From the NCBI RefSeq assembly GCF_038396675.1, contig NC_088928.1, positions 59,575,001 through 59,639,000 of the forward strand: 64,000 nt of DNA, given 5' to 3'. The DNA comes from Hydra vulgaris (Eukaryota; Cnidaria; Hydrozoa; Anthoathecata; Hydridae). The position numbers and the translations under genes were made by a program. The notes beneath the pieces are model-generated. The model was given only the letters and a program-made list of their open reading frames with translations. It searched no databases and was not told the origin of the DNA. This document shows, piece by piece, positions 46,115 through 64,000 of this stretch (position 1 is its first letter; every line of letters begins with the position of its first letter).

Positions 46115-47227
46115 CACTGGCGAGCAAAAAAAAGTGAACAGTACAATTTTTCAGTAAATTATGTATTATTAATCAATTAAAAATATAATACATAAAATAT
46201 AACATATCGCTTATGTTAAATACATATACATACACATATATACGACTCATTTTGAAAAAAAAAATTAATATTATGTGCGGCCACCACCATTTTTCATCAC
46301 TTCATTTAATCGACGCGGCATCGACTCAATTAAATTTGCTATCAAACGGTCAGGTATCGTAACCCAAACTTGTTTTATGGCTGCCCAAAAATCATCCAAA
46401 GATGAATTATTATTTTTATGGACCTCTTTATCCATATAGTCCCACAAATTTTTAATGGGAATAAGGTCTGGACTTTGGGCAGGCCAATTTTCAAAAAGGA
46501 AGATATTGTTATCCTTGAGGCATTTTTTAACTTGTTTTGACGTATAGCAAGGAGCATTGTCATGTTGAAATTTAATTTCATCCTCTTCTAATTCTTCCAG
46601 TGTGGGCAGCAAAGATTTTTGTAGAATACTAATGTATTCTTGGGAATTTATTCGTAATCCATCTTCGACTCTATGCAATCTGCCCACACTTTTGGCAGAA
46701 AAACAACCCCAAACCATAATTCCAAGATTACCCTTTACCGTTTGGTGAATACAATCTGGATTTAATTGTTCGTTCTTACGTCTAATGCACATCTGTGGAC
46801 GATCTGAATGCAAACAAAATCGTGATTCATCTGACCATAATATTTTTGTCCAGTCGGTGTTTTTATTATATTTTACCCAAGCTAACCTTGCCTTTTTATG
46901 GCGTGCTGTAAAAAAATTTCGAGGCGTCTTAAAGATCAGGGGTTCAAAATACACCCATGTAAAAAAGTACCTCTTCTTACAGCATATACCTGACCGTTTG
47001 ATAGCAAATTTAATTGAGTCGATGCTGCGTCGATTAAATGAAGTGATGAAAAATGGTGGTGGCCACACAAAATATTGATTTTTTTTTCAAAATGAGTCGT
47101 ATATATGTGTATGTATATGTATTTAACATAAACGATATGTTATATTTTATGTATTATATTTTTAATTGATTAATAATACATAATTTATTGAAAAATTGTA
47201 CTGTTCACTTTTTTTTGCTCGCCAGTG
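46115..47227. mobile_element. Tc1-like element with duplicated 3' end (243-bp inverted repeats)
   Basis: Starts CACTGGCGAGCAAAAAAAAG and ends with its reverse complement, flanked by TA on both sides (46113-46114, 47228-47229). The inverted repeats run about 243 bases (46115-46357 and 46986-47227) and include the last 80 or so bases of transposase coding sequence. Thus the right end is a second, inverted copy of the left (gene 3') end, and the normal 5' end with its N-terminal coding part is missing. Confidence 0.88.
46271..47068 (-). pseudogene. Tc1-like transposase, truncated and catalytically dead
   Basis: The 265-residue open frame starts in the inverted copy of the gene's own 3' end, so its first 35-40 residues are antisense-derived nonsense. 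Real homology begins near residue 41 (FEPLIFKTPRNFFTARHKKA). D80 (ILWSDESRF) and D170 (KFQHDNAPCYT) are the two catalytic aspartates. The third acidic residue is lost: the PxxNPIENLW motif reads PDLIPIKNLWDYM with K206. The C-terminus is NEVMKNGGGRT. The N-terminal paired HTH domain is absent. Not functional for transposition. Confidence 0.88.
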
Positions 47228-47244
47228 TACATATTTATACATAG

Positions 47245-47452
<208 letters not shown>

Positions 47453-47455
47453 TTA

Positions 47456-54292
<6,837 letters not shown>

Positions 54293-54544
54293 GTGAGTAA
54301 TTTTAAATATTTCTTAATTTTTTTTCTATTTTTTTTAGACTTGTTAAATTTTAGCACGACATAATTTACGAAAAGTCTCATATATATATATATATATATT
54401 TTTTTGTTTGTTTGTTTGTTTGTTTTGTTTTGTTCTTTTTATTACATTTTAAATAAGCATTTCGTTACAATATTTAAAATACAAATATATAATAATAAAA
54501 AAATATATTTATATATAATGACCGTTATTAAATAGTAAAAGAAC
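54293..54544. other. Start of intron 4; simple repeats
   Basis: Contains (TA)n at 54379-54399 and TTTG repeats at 54400-54435. No exon found. Confidence 0.5.
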
Positions 54545-56770
54545 GCGGGAACTCATAGAAGACCATACGATCTTGTTGTCGAGTTCTGCTAAAAATGATT
54601 GTGTTAAAATTTATAAGATATTTACAAGATAAAAAATAAGTTAACAAAGTAAGAAAACTTAAAATATTCCGTTACAAACACAAGATATATTATTTCATGT
54701 TACAGTTTTTAATTATACATATATAGTTTTTATAAATTAATGATTAAGTAGAGGTTAAAAAGGAAGATCAGTAAAAAAAAGATCAGTAAATAAAAAGTAG
54801 TTACTTTGATGAATAAAATCCTCAGTAAAATTTTTTAAAACTATTTTATTCCATAAGAATGGTCCGCGATAATCAATACAAAATTTAAAAAGGTTTGTTT
54901 GAAAAATGGGCTGCTTAATAAAATTATCATTGCATAAAATGTATTTATTTTTATCTTTCAATGAATACAAATTATGGAAAGAAATAGGGGATGAATTGGT
55001 TTTACATTTAAACAAAACAAAGAATATTAAAAATGTTTAGCTCATATATATTAAAAACTTTCATTTCAAATAACAGAGGCTTGGCATGAGTATAACGGTC
55101 TTTAAAGTATATGAGATGTGCTACATGCTTCTGCTGATAATAAAGAGGTTTAAGTTTATTTTTCTTTGTACTACCTCAAGCAATGTTTGCATAGTTTATG
55201 TGACAATGAATAAATGAGTGATATAATTGTGCTAAAGTATGTTTTTTTAAAACATTTCTTGCTTTGTACAATATTCCTATACTTTTTGAAATTTTACTTG
55301 ATAAGTTTTTAATGTGACTTTTCCATGTAGGATTTTCATCTATACAAACACCTAGAAAGTTGGTTACTGTTACTTGTTTAATTTGTATATTGTCAATAAC
55401 AAGATAAGGCATGTTAATTGGCAGTTGATGTTTAATAGTGATAAGAGATAATAGTGATGTTTAATAATGATAAGAGGATGGAAAAGAATCCATTTAGTTT
55501 TATCAATGTTAAGAGATAATTTGTTAGTCTTAAACCAGTCAGATAATTTGATTAACTCGATGTTCACGCAATGAAATAGAGTAGGAATGGTTTTATGTGA
55601 CATAAATAAACTGGTGTCATCAGCAAACATAATTGTTATTAAATCCGAGGCTTTGTATAGATCATTAATATAAATAAGAAAAAGAAGAGGTCCTAATATG
55701 GATTCTTGAGGAACTCCACATGTAATATTTAACAAATTTGATGAAAATGTTTCATTGGCATAAACAAATTGTTTACGATTAGTTAAATAACATTTTAACA
55801 ATTTTAAAACATTGCCCATTATACCATAATATTTTAATTTTTTAGCAAGAATTTTATGATCAATGATATCAAACGCTTTCGCTAAATCAATAAATATTCC
55901 CAATGTGAATTTGGAATTATTAAATGAGTCTGATATATCTGAATTATTTTTTTAAAATCCATATTGCATGTTATATAATAATTTGTTTGATAAAAGGTGA
56001 TTGTATATTCTGTTGTATAAAATTCTTTCTAAAATTTTAGAAAAAACAGAGAGGATAGAAATTGGACGATAGTGTTTTACATTAGTTTTTTCTCCTTCTT
56101 TAAATATAGGAATAATTTTTACTATTTTTAAATCATCAGGAAAAACTCCCTTATTGATAGAGCATTTAAAAATTTGAAAAAGTATGTCTATTAAAATGTC
56201 AAAATAGTTTATAATAACATTCCCATTGACATTATCAGGACCAACAGCTTTATTTGACTTTAACAAGTTAAAAGCACTTCAAACTCTTCAAAAGACAAAT
56301 CAAAAAAATTTAGATACGAGTTTAGAGGGTCATGTGTTGCCTTTATTAATTTTTTAGGGTTTGGAATTTTTTCGGCTAGGTTTGGTCCTACAGATACAAA
56401 AAATTTTTTAAATTCGGAAGCAATTGTTTTTTGATCAAGAAAAAAATTATCATCTGCTTTAATAACTGAGGGCAAAGATTGCGATATTATTTAAGTGTTA
56501 CCATTAATTTTGTTTATTAGTTGCATAGTGCGTTTTGAGTTTAATTTGTATTTTTTAAGTAAATTAGTGGAGTATATTGATTTTGAATTTTTCCTTAGGC
56601 GTTCAAATAGTCTTACATAATTTTTATTAATGGTCTTACTCTCAGTTGTTTTTGATTTTAAATATTTAATATAAAGTTTTTGTTTAATTTTAGAAGATGT
56701 TAGAATACCCTTAGTAATCCGCGGCAATTTAATTTTTTTATGTTTGTAATTTATTTCTACTTTGGGAAAA
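54545..56770 (-). pseudogene. LINE family B copy, 5'-truncated RT
   Basis: On the minus strand from 56770: PRITKGILTSSKIKQKLY, KSNKAVGPDNVNGNVIINYF, VKIIPIFKEGEKTNVKHYRP, MGIFIDLAKAFDIIDHKILA (motif A), [20 protein letters not shown] (motif B), IMFADDTSLF (catalytic box intact), FLGVCIDENPTWKSHI and the C-terminal FCIDYRGPFLWNKIV. Frameshifts between the pieces 56491, 56260, 55952, 55910, 55410 and 55010 and a stop near 55920 break it. The endonuclease is absent. The 3' UTR (AGAAGACCATACGATCTTG) is at 54555. Inserted in the presumed intron 4, antisense to the host gene. Confidence 0.88.
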
Positions 56771-57189
56771 TTGATGTCATAAATTTCATAAAAAATTTAA
56801 GAATTAAATTGAATTAAAAAAAAATTAAGATTTCTTGTAGCAATATATGACAATGAATGAGACATAAATCCATTCACATGACTGCATACTTGAATCAAAA
56901 AGACCATCAGCTTAGTAGACATTAATCATTGAAAGTCCAAACCAGCCAATATTTCAAAAGTTAGTTGGCAAAATTGTGGAATTTTTATTGGAATCCTTAT
57001 TTTAAAATGACTTAACAATAAACTTAAATAAAAATTATATATTTTCTCTTTATGTAGAAAAATGTTAAAAAATCTAGAAAATAACATTTCAAAATTGTGC
57101 TGAAAAACTCTTGTTAAAATTATTTTAAATTATGGCTATAATTAAATTTAGGATTTTTAAAAATATCGAAACATCAAAAATTTGATGTT
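56771..57189. other. AT-rich spacer
   Basis: Between two antisense LINE copies; nothing recognised. Confidence 0.4.
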
Positions 57190-58115
57190 TTATAAGGTTT
57201 TTATATTCTCAAGAGCTTTGTTGGCAGAAGACTTAAAAAGTTGAAGGTTGTATGAGTCAGGAAACACGGAGATGGGAGAGAGTTCCAAAGCGTTGAAGCG
57301 CTATCAAATAAAAGTTTTTAGAGCATGTAGGAACAGATACAGTAAAAGAATGAGGCTTTGCTAAATGATAAGTCAAGCAAGATTGAGTCTTAGTTAATGA
57401 AACTAGAGGTGATAGCTCCTTTGAGCAGCGACTACATTTTTGGACTTTGTCTTCAAGAAAAAGAGCATCATTAGAAGAACCGGCCCAAATATGATAGCAG
57501 TATTCCATACAGGGACAAATAAAAGATTTGTAAAGATAGGAAATGGAATCAGGAAAGAGAAAATGGCGAGCATGATAAAGAGAAGCAACCTTAGCAGATG
57601 CTAATTTAGCAATCAGTTATAAATACAGTTTCCATGAAAGGTCTGTATAAAACATTAAGATGTAAAGAAGAGGACTCAGAGGTTTGCCATTCATTAATAT
57701 AGGAATGTCAACAGTACTGCGATAGTTGTTTGCAGTAAATAAATGAGTTTTGGAGTTAAAATTTACAAGCCACTGTGAGCCTCATTCTTTTACAAAAGTG
57801 AGATCAGATTCAAGATTGGCTGCCTTTTCTGAAAGATCATAAAGAGAAGACTTTTTGTCAAGACATAAGTATTAAGTTGAGTCATCAGCAAAAAAAGTTA
57901 CTTTAGATTTAAAGTTTTCAGGAAGATCAATAATGTAGATAAGAAACAAAACAGGACCAAGGATAGAACCTTGAGGTACCCCAGAAGTTACTGGAAATAA
58001 AGAAGAGTGTTGGGCTTCGAGGATGACTTTAACAAAGCAGTTAGAAAAAAACGATTTGATAATCTCAAAAATAATCTCATAAAATAAAAAAAAGAGCATC
58101 TCTTTCAAAAAACTG
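57190..58115 (-). mobile_element. LINE family A relic, 3' half
   Basis: Minus strand: [118 protein letters not shown] and the C-terminal AKPHSFTVSVPTCSKNFYL. Several frames and stops. Closest to 29930-30230. No clear tail. Confidence 0.85.
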
Positions 58116-58264
58116 TTTGACTTTTTGACACAATGCTTTAAAATTTACTAACAATTGTTTATAGTAATACATTTTATTTGCACTGTCAACAGCAACATTG
58201 TCAATTAATTCTATTGCAATGATTCGTTTTTTAAGCAAAGAAAAGTCAGAAGCTATTATAAAAA
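58116..58264. other. Unassigned spacer
   Basis: Minus strand reads IIASDFSLLKKRIIAIELID, without a recognisable family. Confidence 0.3.
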
Positions 58265-58381
<117 letters not shown>

Positions 58382-58497
58382 GTTAGCTAGCCCAATGGTG
58401 CCGCGTATAACGTGGAATTCCCCATGGGCTTAAAATTCCCAAAAGTCAATGTCCTTTTTTTTTTTTTGTGTTTTTTGTTGTTGAGTTTTTAAGACCT

Positions 58498-58506
58498 TTT
58501 CTAGAA
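58498..58506 (+). repeat. Left target-site duplication of the LINE
   Basis: TTTCTAGAA, identical to 61940-61948. Confidence 0.85.
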
Positions 58507-58879
58507 AATTCCCAACATTTGCGCAGATGTATTTTTAATACATTGTTTCCAGTTTAGGATGTTGAATGCTGGATCTTCTTGACTCAATGCATGGGTTTGC
58601 TTGTGTCACTGTTTTTATGACTAAGCAACTCATTCTATTATCTCCTTATGAGGGTACAGCTCTAAAACTCAGTTTTATGGTTCTGAGGCCGGCTGGTAGT
58701 CAGGTTTCCCGAACTCTGTGGTAGCTCTCAGAGAGGCTGATTCCATCAACAGCTGAAAAATATCAAAGTACTAACAGTGCCATGTTGCGCATGGATGGTG
58801 TCCCTGTTTGTACTTTTGGTGTGCATTGCGGAGGCCACATTTGGAGCCCTTTGTTACGGCTTAGGGTTTATTAGTAGTA

Positions 58880-60886
58880 ATGAGGCAATTGCTTGGGCTA
58901 TTAAACGGTGTTCTGAGTACTATCTATGCTTTGAGTCAAGTTCTTCAATCTAATTTAAAAATGAATAAAGTCACAAAAACTATAAAACACAAAAAACCAT
59001 CATCATCACCAAGTCCTCTAAACCTATCATTCACTAATATTCGTGGTCTTCGAAGTAACTTTTCTTCTGTTGAGTCTTATCTCTTGCAAAGTTCACCAGA
59101 CCTACTTGCTCTTTGTGAGACTAATTTGAGTTCGGCTGTCTCATCTTGTGATCTTAGTGTTGATGGTTATCTTCCTCTGATTCATAAAGACTCCAATAGT
59201 CACATGCTTGGCCTGGGCATTTACATTCGTAAGAATTCACCTGTTTGTCGTGAAACTAGGTTTGAATCCACAGACTATTCTTTCATGTGCTTTCGTTTAG
59301 CACCACTTCACTCTATTGCCTTTCTCTTTGTTCTATATCGCTCTCCTTCATCTCAAGACTGCACTCTTTTTGATGTTATTTCTGATCATATTGACCAAGC
59401 CCTCTCTCTTTATCCATCAGCTAATATAGTTGTTGTCGGTGACTTTAATGCTCACCACTCTGAATGGCTTGGCTCTAGTGTCAGTGACTCTGCAGGCATT
59501 AAAGCCCACAACTTTTGCCTTTCTCAATCCCTAACTCAAATAGTCAACTTTCCAACTCGCTTTCCTGACAACCCTAATCATTTACCTTCTCTACTCGACT
59601 TATGTCTTGTTTCTGATCCTAGTCAGTGCTCAGTTTCTCCACATTCACCCTTAGGTGCTTCTGATCACAGTTTGATCTCTTTAAAACTATTATCTCATTC
59701 TTCTTCATCACCTGAATCCCCCTATTATCGAACCTCTTACAACTACAGTAAAGCTGACTGGGATTCTTTCCGTGATTTTCTTCGTGATGGCCCTTGGGTA
59801 GAAATCTTTCAACTTCCTGTCGACAAATGTGCTTCTTACATAACTTCGTGGATTCAGGCTGGCATGGAATCTTTTATTCCCTCTCGACGATTCCAGGTCA
59901 AGCCTCACTCTCCTCCATGGTTTTCCTCACACTGTGCTGCTGCGATTGCCAATCGAAACCGTTACTTCCATATTTATCAGCAAAACAATTCTCCAGAAAA
60001 CAGACGTCTGTTTATTAATGCTAGAAACAACTGTAAAAAGGTTTTGTCTAACGCCAAAACCCGCTATTCTCAGGTCATGAAATCTCGTATCTCATCTCAA
60101 AAATTAGGCTCTCGTGACTTCTGGAGAATCTTTAATAATATCAATAATAAGGGCAAATCTATAATTCCACCTCTCTTGTATGGTTCAGACTTTGTCACCT
60201 CACCTAAAGACAAAGCCGAACTGTTTGCTAAAAACTTTTCATCAATATCATCTCTTGATTCCACTAATTGCGTTCTACCTGATATTGCCAACAAACAGGT
60301 TGATCCATTGCTTGACATTCATATCACTCCAGCATCTGTATCTAAAGTGATCTCCTGCCTAGACTCTTCTACAGCTTGTGGCCCAGACAACATACCTGTT
60401 ATTGTCTTGCAGAAGTGTTCTCCGGAGCTGTCGTCTATACTCTCAAAACTATTCAACAAGTGCTTATCAGAGTCTTGTTTTCTAGCCTGCTGGAAAGCCG
60501 CATCTATTATCCCTATCTTCAAAAATTCTGGGGAGCAATCTGATTCGTCTAACTACCGTCCCATAAGTCTTCTTCCTATCATAAGCAAGGTTTTTGAATC
60601 TTTAATTAACAAACACTTAATTTCTCATCTTGAATCTAATAACTTACTTTCTGACCATCAATATGGATTTCGATCTTCTCGCTCTACAGCTGATTTGCTA
60701 ACAGTAATAACTGACAGGTTTTATCGTGCATCAGATGAAGGTGGAGAGGTTAAGGCCATCGCTCTTGACATTTCAAAAGCGTTTGATAAAGTTTGGCATG
60801 CTGGTCTTCTCCATAAGCTTTCTTCTTATGGTGTATCCGGCAACATCTTTAAGATCATTGAATCCTCCTTTCCAATCGTAGCATAA
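58880..60886 (+). CDS. LINE family A endonuclease-reverse transcriptase, N-terminal 668 residues
   Basis: ATG at 58880. Endonuclease residues: N53 (SFTNIRGL), E80 (LLALCETNL), D188 and N190 (VVVGDFNAHHSEW), D240 (SLLDLCLVS), D262/H263 (GASDHSLI); all APE-type catalytic positions are present. A linker (PPWFSSHCAAAIANRNRYF, SRDFWRIFNNINNKGKS) leads into RT from about residue 490: ACGPDNIPVIVLQKCSPEL, IIPIFKNSGEQSDSSNYRPI, motif A AIALDISKAFDKVWH near residue 635. A single-base frameshift after KIIES ends the frame early (SFPIVA-stop) and moves RT motifs B and C to the next frame. It belongs to the CR1/jockey group by layout; the clade is not resolved. Confidence 0.9.
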   Translation: MRQLLGLLNGVLSTIYALSQVLQSNLKMNKVTKTIKHKKPSSSPSPLNLSFTNIRGLRSNFSSVESYLLQSSPDLLALCETNLSSAVSSCDLSVDGYLPLIHKDSNSHMLGLGIYIRKNSPVCRETRFESTDYSFMCFRLAPLHSIAFLFVLYRSPSSQDCTLFDVISDHIDQALSLYPSANIVVVGDFNAHHSEWLGSSVSDSAGIKAHNFCLSQSLTQIVNFPTRFPDNPNHLPSLLDLCLVSDPSQCSVSPHSPLGASDHSLISLKLLSHSSSSPESPYYRTSYNYSKADWDSFRDFLRDGPWVEIFQLPVDKCASYITSWIQAGMESFIPSRRFQVKPHSPPWFSSHCAAAIANRNRYFHIYQQNNSPENRRLFINARNNCKKVLSNAKTRYSQVMKSRISSQKLGSRDFWRIFNNINNKGKSIIPPLLYGSDFVTSPKDKAELFAKNFSSISSLDSTNCVLPDIANKQVDPLLDIHITPASVSKVISCLDSSTACGPDNIPVIVLQKCSPELSSILSKLFNKCLSESCFLACWKAASIIPIFKNSGEQSDSSNYRPISLLPIISKVFESLINKHLISHLESNNLLSDHQYGFRSSRSTADLLTVITDRFYRASDEGGEVKAIALDISKAFDKVWHAGLLHKLSSYGVSGNIFKIIESSFPIVA

Positions 60887-61866
60887 AAGTTGTCCTCGAT
60901 GGACAACACTCTTCTTCTTATTCTGTAACTTCAGGGGTTCCTCAAGGTTCTATCCTTGGCCCTATACTCTTTTTAATTTACATTAACGATCTTCCAGATA
61001 TTCTCACATCTAAGGTGGCATTGTTTGCTGATGATACTACCATTTATTCTTGTCGTGATAAGAAGCCAACACCCTCTGATTGCCTGGATGGGGCATTTGA
61101 GCTTGAAAAGGATCTCACTTCTGCTACAGCATGGGGCTCACAGTGGCTGGTGAACTTTAATTCAGATAAAACTCAATTTTTTTCAGCCAATCGTTATCGC
61201 AATAATTTAGATCTTCCTATATTTATGAACGGTGATGTACTCGATGAGTCACCTACTCTTCATCTTCTAGGATTAACTCTTACTTCCAATCTTTCTTGGA
61301 AACCATATATCAAATCAGTTGCAAAATTAGCATCTGCTAAGGTTGCATCTCTTTATTGAGCTCGCCACTTTCTTACTCTGGATTCTATTCTCTATCTCTA
61401 TAAATCTCAAATCCAGCCTTGTATGGAATACTGTTGCCATATCTGGGGCGGATCTTCTAATGATGTCCTTTCTCTTTAAGACAAGGTGCAAAAACGCATT
61501 GTAAACATAGTTGGACCTGCTCTTGCAGCCAACCTCCAACCATTATCACATCGTCGTAATGTTGCTTCTCTTTCTCTTTTCTACAAATACTATAATGGGC
61601 ACTGCTCTAAAGAGCTAGCGTCTCTTGTGCCATCTACTAAAATTCATTCTCGTGTTACTCGTCATTCAATTAAGTGTCATCCTTTTTCTGTGACTGTTCC
61701 TAAGTGCTCCAAAAACGCTTATTTGTCTAGTTTTTTTCCTCGAACATCAGCTCTTTGGAATTCGCTTCCTTCATCTTGCTTTCCTGATTCATATAATTTG
61801 CAATCTTTTAAATCATCTGTCAATCGTTATCTTGCTCTACAACCTTCATCTTTTCTCTTACAGTAA
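60880..61866 (+). pseudogene. LINE family A RT palm/thumb and C-terminal domain, broken
   Basis: Continues the preceding frame after the frameshift: [45 protein letters not shown] (intact catalytic DD), WLVNFNSDKTQFF, LHLLGLTLTSNLSW, KLASAKVASLY. Stop codons at 61357 (TGA) and 61477 (TAA) interrupt what is otherwise a continuous frame through CMEYCCHIWGGSSNDV, KRIVNIVGPALAANLQPLS, RHSIKCHPFSVTVPKCSK and ALWNSLPSSCFP to the natural stop at 61864. Little divergence otherwise, so the insertion is young. Confidence 0.88.
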
Positions 61867-61939
61867 CTTCCAACTTTAATTAGTGGCTGCTTGCAGCCTT
61901 GATGGAAGCGAAGATGTTTAAAAAAAAAAAAAAAAAAAA

Positions 61940-61948
61940 TTTCTAGAA
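61940..61948 (+). repeat. Right target-site duplication of the LINE
   Basis: TTTCTAGAA directly after the A tail, identical to 58498-58506. Confidence 0.85.
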
Positions 61949-62012
61949 CAACAACAATAAAAATTCCCAATACGGCAAATACGCGGTATAAAATTTATTT
62001 CTGGCTAACGCC

Positions 62013-62181
<169 letters not shown>

Positions 62182-64000
62182 TTATTAAACGCGTTGTTAT
62201 TTAACTACTTTGTATTGTTGCAAGATAACATATAACATTTTATTTGGCAAACAAATTTATCATTATTGTTTTTAAAATATAGATGTTTAATAGGCGTGAA
62301 AGGTGCACATCTAAAATTTATTAAGGTGTGTGATTGAATGCACATAATGCTAAATTTAGGCATGCACAGAAGTCTGCATGCCTAAATTTTAGGAAAAACA
62401 ATTTCTTATGCAAAAGGAAAAGTGCTGTTTCACCGTAGCAAGGCCTGGTGTCACAAATTGATGAAAACAATAGTTAAATCAAATGAGTTAAGCTTTGAAT
62501 TACTTCTGCACTCGCTGTATTTTCTCTAACATACTATATTTTCTCGACTCCCTGTATTTTCTGGATCTTGCTTCCAGTGACTTCTGGCATTAAGCAGTTC
62601 TCAAATTGCTTCTGAAAAATAAGTTTAGCTTGAATAAAGAAGTGGTTGTTAAAACTGAGGCCTATTTTGAAAATAAAGACAATCGAATTTACAAAAAAGA
62701 CATTAAAAAGAGTTAGAGGAGTTTCATAATAAATGTCTTTAAAGAGGAGTATGTTGATGAATAAACTAATATTTCTAAAAGAAAAATTGAATATTTTAGT
62801 TAGATTCATACATTTATTGAAAAATGTGTTAATTGATTTACTGATTTTTGGTTTTAATAAAATATAGTTAATGAATTGAATTATTTGAAATTGAATAATA
62901 TGTTTTTAAATTTAATTTAATACATATTTTTCATTAAAGAAAGATTATAAAAAAGATAATTATTACTGACAATATGTTATAACAATAAACAGATAGACTT
63001 ATACAGATAAACAATCTTTTAGATTAAAACAGATAACAAAACTTTGACAAATAATTGATCCTTCTAATACTCTTTATTACAGAAAATACTTGAAATGTAC
63101 AAAAATAACAATCATCAGTCTTGATAGTGATTAAACAGATAAGTAATAGCATAAGAAAAAAAACAAACATACTTGTTTGTTTATATTAGGCGTTAATGCA
63201 CAAGCTGATTTCTTTTTTCATGAGCATTTTAAAGATCTAACTTCTTGATACTTTAAAGTTAAATAGGTTAATACAAAGTGAACAGCTGCTGAACAAAAAG
63301 ATGGATGGTCTTGTACCAGAATGGTCAGCAACAGCAATATTAAGGCAATGATAATAACATCATATGTGAAATTCACATTTTGAGTAGCTTTGTGAAAATA
63401 ATCAGCAAACTTTGTTTTCACTAATTCACCATTAAAACTGCACAATGCAATTTAATTTCCAGTCAGTTGTGTACAGAATGTTAAATATGTCTTTAAATAA
63501 GTTGCTCTTCTACTGGAGTTTTAGCATATAAATAAAACATATAAAAATTGTTTGTTATTAAATGCTACAAATGGCAAAACACATTTGTTGTTTATTAAAA
63601 AAAACATATTTGTTGTCTTATTGGCTTGTATACTAAAAGAGGTCATTTTTATTTTTGATGCTCATGATTTTACTTTTGTATTTTAATAGTGAATATAATC
63701 AATGGTGCATCAAAAGTGTGGTTGCCAAATAATTTTAAGATGATTGTATTTTACGTTTCAGACTTGTTGTTGTGAGACAGATAAGGTTACAAAATGGTGG
63801 TAGCATTTTTGTTTGATGCTTATGTTGAGTGCATCACTTGTAAATTGCGTGTTGTCATTTGTCATCGTAATTCATATTGTGTAAAGTAATTTACATAGTA
63901 TGAACTACAATGTCACTTATTTTATATTATGTATACTTCTGATTTGAATTAAATTTTTTTTTATCATTAGTATAATTTTTAAGACAAAAAAAATCAAAAT
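62182..64000. other. AT-rich stretch; one hairpin, no gene supported
   Basis: 62349-62392 is a strong hairpin: CTAAATTTAGGCATGCA / TGCATGCCTAAATTTTAG with a short loop. Minus-strand frames at 62534-62809 (91 codons) and 63218-63445 (75 codons, with a hydrophobic core IIIALILLLLTILV) show no family resemblance. If the RALGAPA-like gene extends through here, this is intron 4. Confidence 0.45.

Larger units (their letters stand above)
58507..61939 (+). mobile_element. LINE family A, nearly intact copy
   Basis: 3433 bp between exact 9-bp duplications TTTCTAGAA, ending in about 20 As. Encodes an APE-type endonuclease and reverse transcriptase in one frame plus a C-terminal domain, with one frameshift and two stops. 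It is the reference for the other family A pieces (6035, 12508, 29930, 49680, 57190). An ORF1 was not recognised; about 370 bases of 5' sequence precede the coding start. Confidence 0.92.

Noticed and set aside
54341-54372. Possible RALGAPA-like exon 5 after TTTTTTTAG at 54340
   Set aside because: The in-phase reading (DLLNFSTT) stops after a few codons and lacks the ILKKLL-type sequence expected next.
62534-63445. Two small minus-strand genes (91 and 75 codons)
   Set aside because: No family resemblance; the hydrophobic content is expected from AT-rich DNA.

Overview
This is a transposon-dense, AT-rich eukaryotic window. The mix of mobile elements (many APE-type LINEs of the CR1/jockey group, an ISL2EU-type element, a Ginger-type relic, BEL/Pao, several hAT lineages, a pogo-like and a Tc1-like element, a Penelope-like fragment, and numerous short inverted-repeat elements and (TA)n arrays) together with short host exons split by long introns suggests a cnidarian genome, most likely Hydra. 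That assignment is an inference from composition and element repertoire; no species-diagnostic gene is present.

Host genes. The clearest is on the + strand: four exons (48869-48980, 52727-52837, 53020-53066, 54235-54292) join in phase to encode the N-terminus of a RalGAP alpha-subunit (RALGAPA1/2)-like protein. Intron 1 (3.7 kb) holds a LINE relic, two (TA)n arrays, an inverted minisatellite and a SINE-like unit. The gene continues past 54292, but I did not find the next exon in the window. A second candidate host exon lies on the - strand at 122-228, unidentified.

Layout. 1-2.5 kb: AT-rich DNA with palindromes and tandem duplications. 2.8-5.3 kb: decayed gene of an unnamed repeat family, with a second, older relic at 16.2-16.9 kb. 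5.3-8.9 kb: LINE relic, 21-bp minisatellite, a MITE, degenerate repeats, a SINE-like unit. 8960-12500: nearly intact ISL2EU-type transposon with 67-bp TIRs, AT target duplication, a SWIM/YqaJ nuclease gene and a convergent THAP-DDE transposase broken by one frameshift. 12.5-15.0 kb: LINE copy (-). 17.1-19.9, 21.1-23.2 and 24.4-24.8 kb: further LINE relics, with a hAT-like relic at 20.2-21.1 kb. 24.8-28.9 kb: broken BEL/Pao pol with one probable LTR. 31.5-37.1 kb: four separate hAT relics, one with exact ends and an 8-bp target duplication. 37451-41367: Ginger-type element with TGT...ACA ends and a 4-bp duplication. 42.7-45.4 kb: LINE ends, Penelope-like GIY-YIG fragment, pogo-like transposase relic with a recognisable intron. 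46115-47227: Tc1-like element whose 5' end has been replaced by an inverted copy of its 3' end. 47.2-47.9 kb: MITE between (TA)n arrays. 48.9-54.3 kb: RALGAPA-like exons. 54.5-58.1 kb: two LINE copies (-). 58376-62015: short inverted-repeat element split by a nearly intact, poly(A)-tailed LINE with a 9-bp target duplication. The remainder is unassigned.

LINE families are labelled A (58507-61939 and relatives), B (21121-23209, 54545-56770) and C (17100-19920) for cross-reference only. No element here appears fully intact; the YqaJ gene at 9063-10709 is the only long element gene with an undamaged reading frame.
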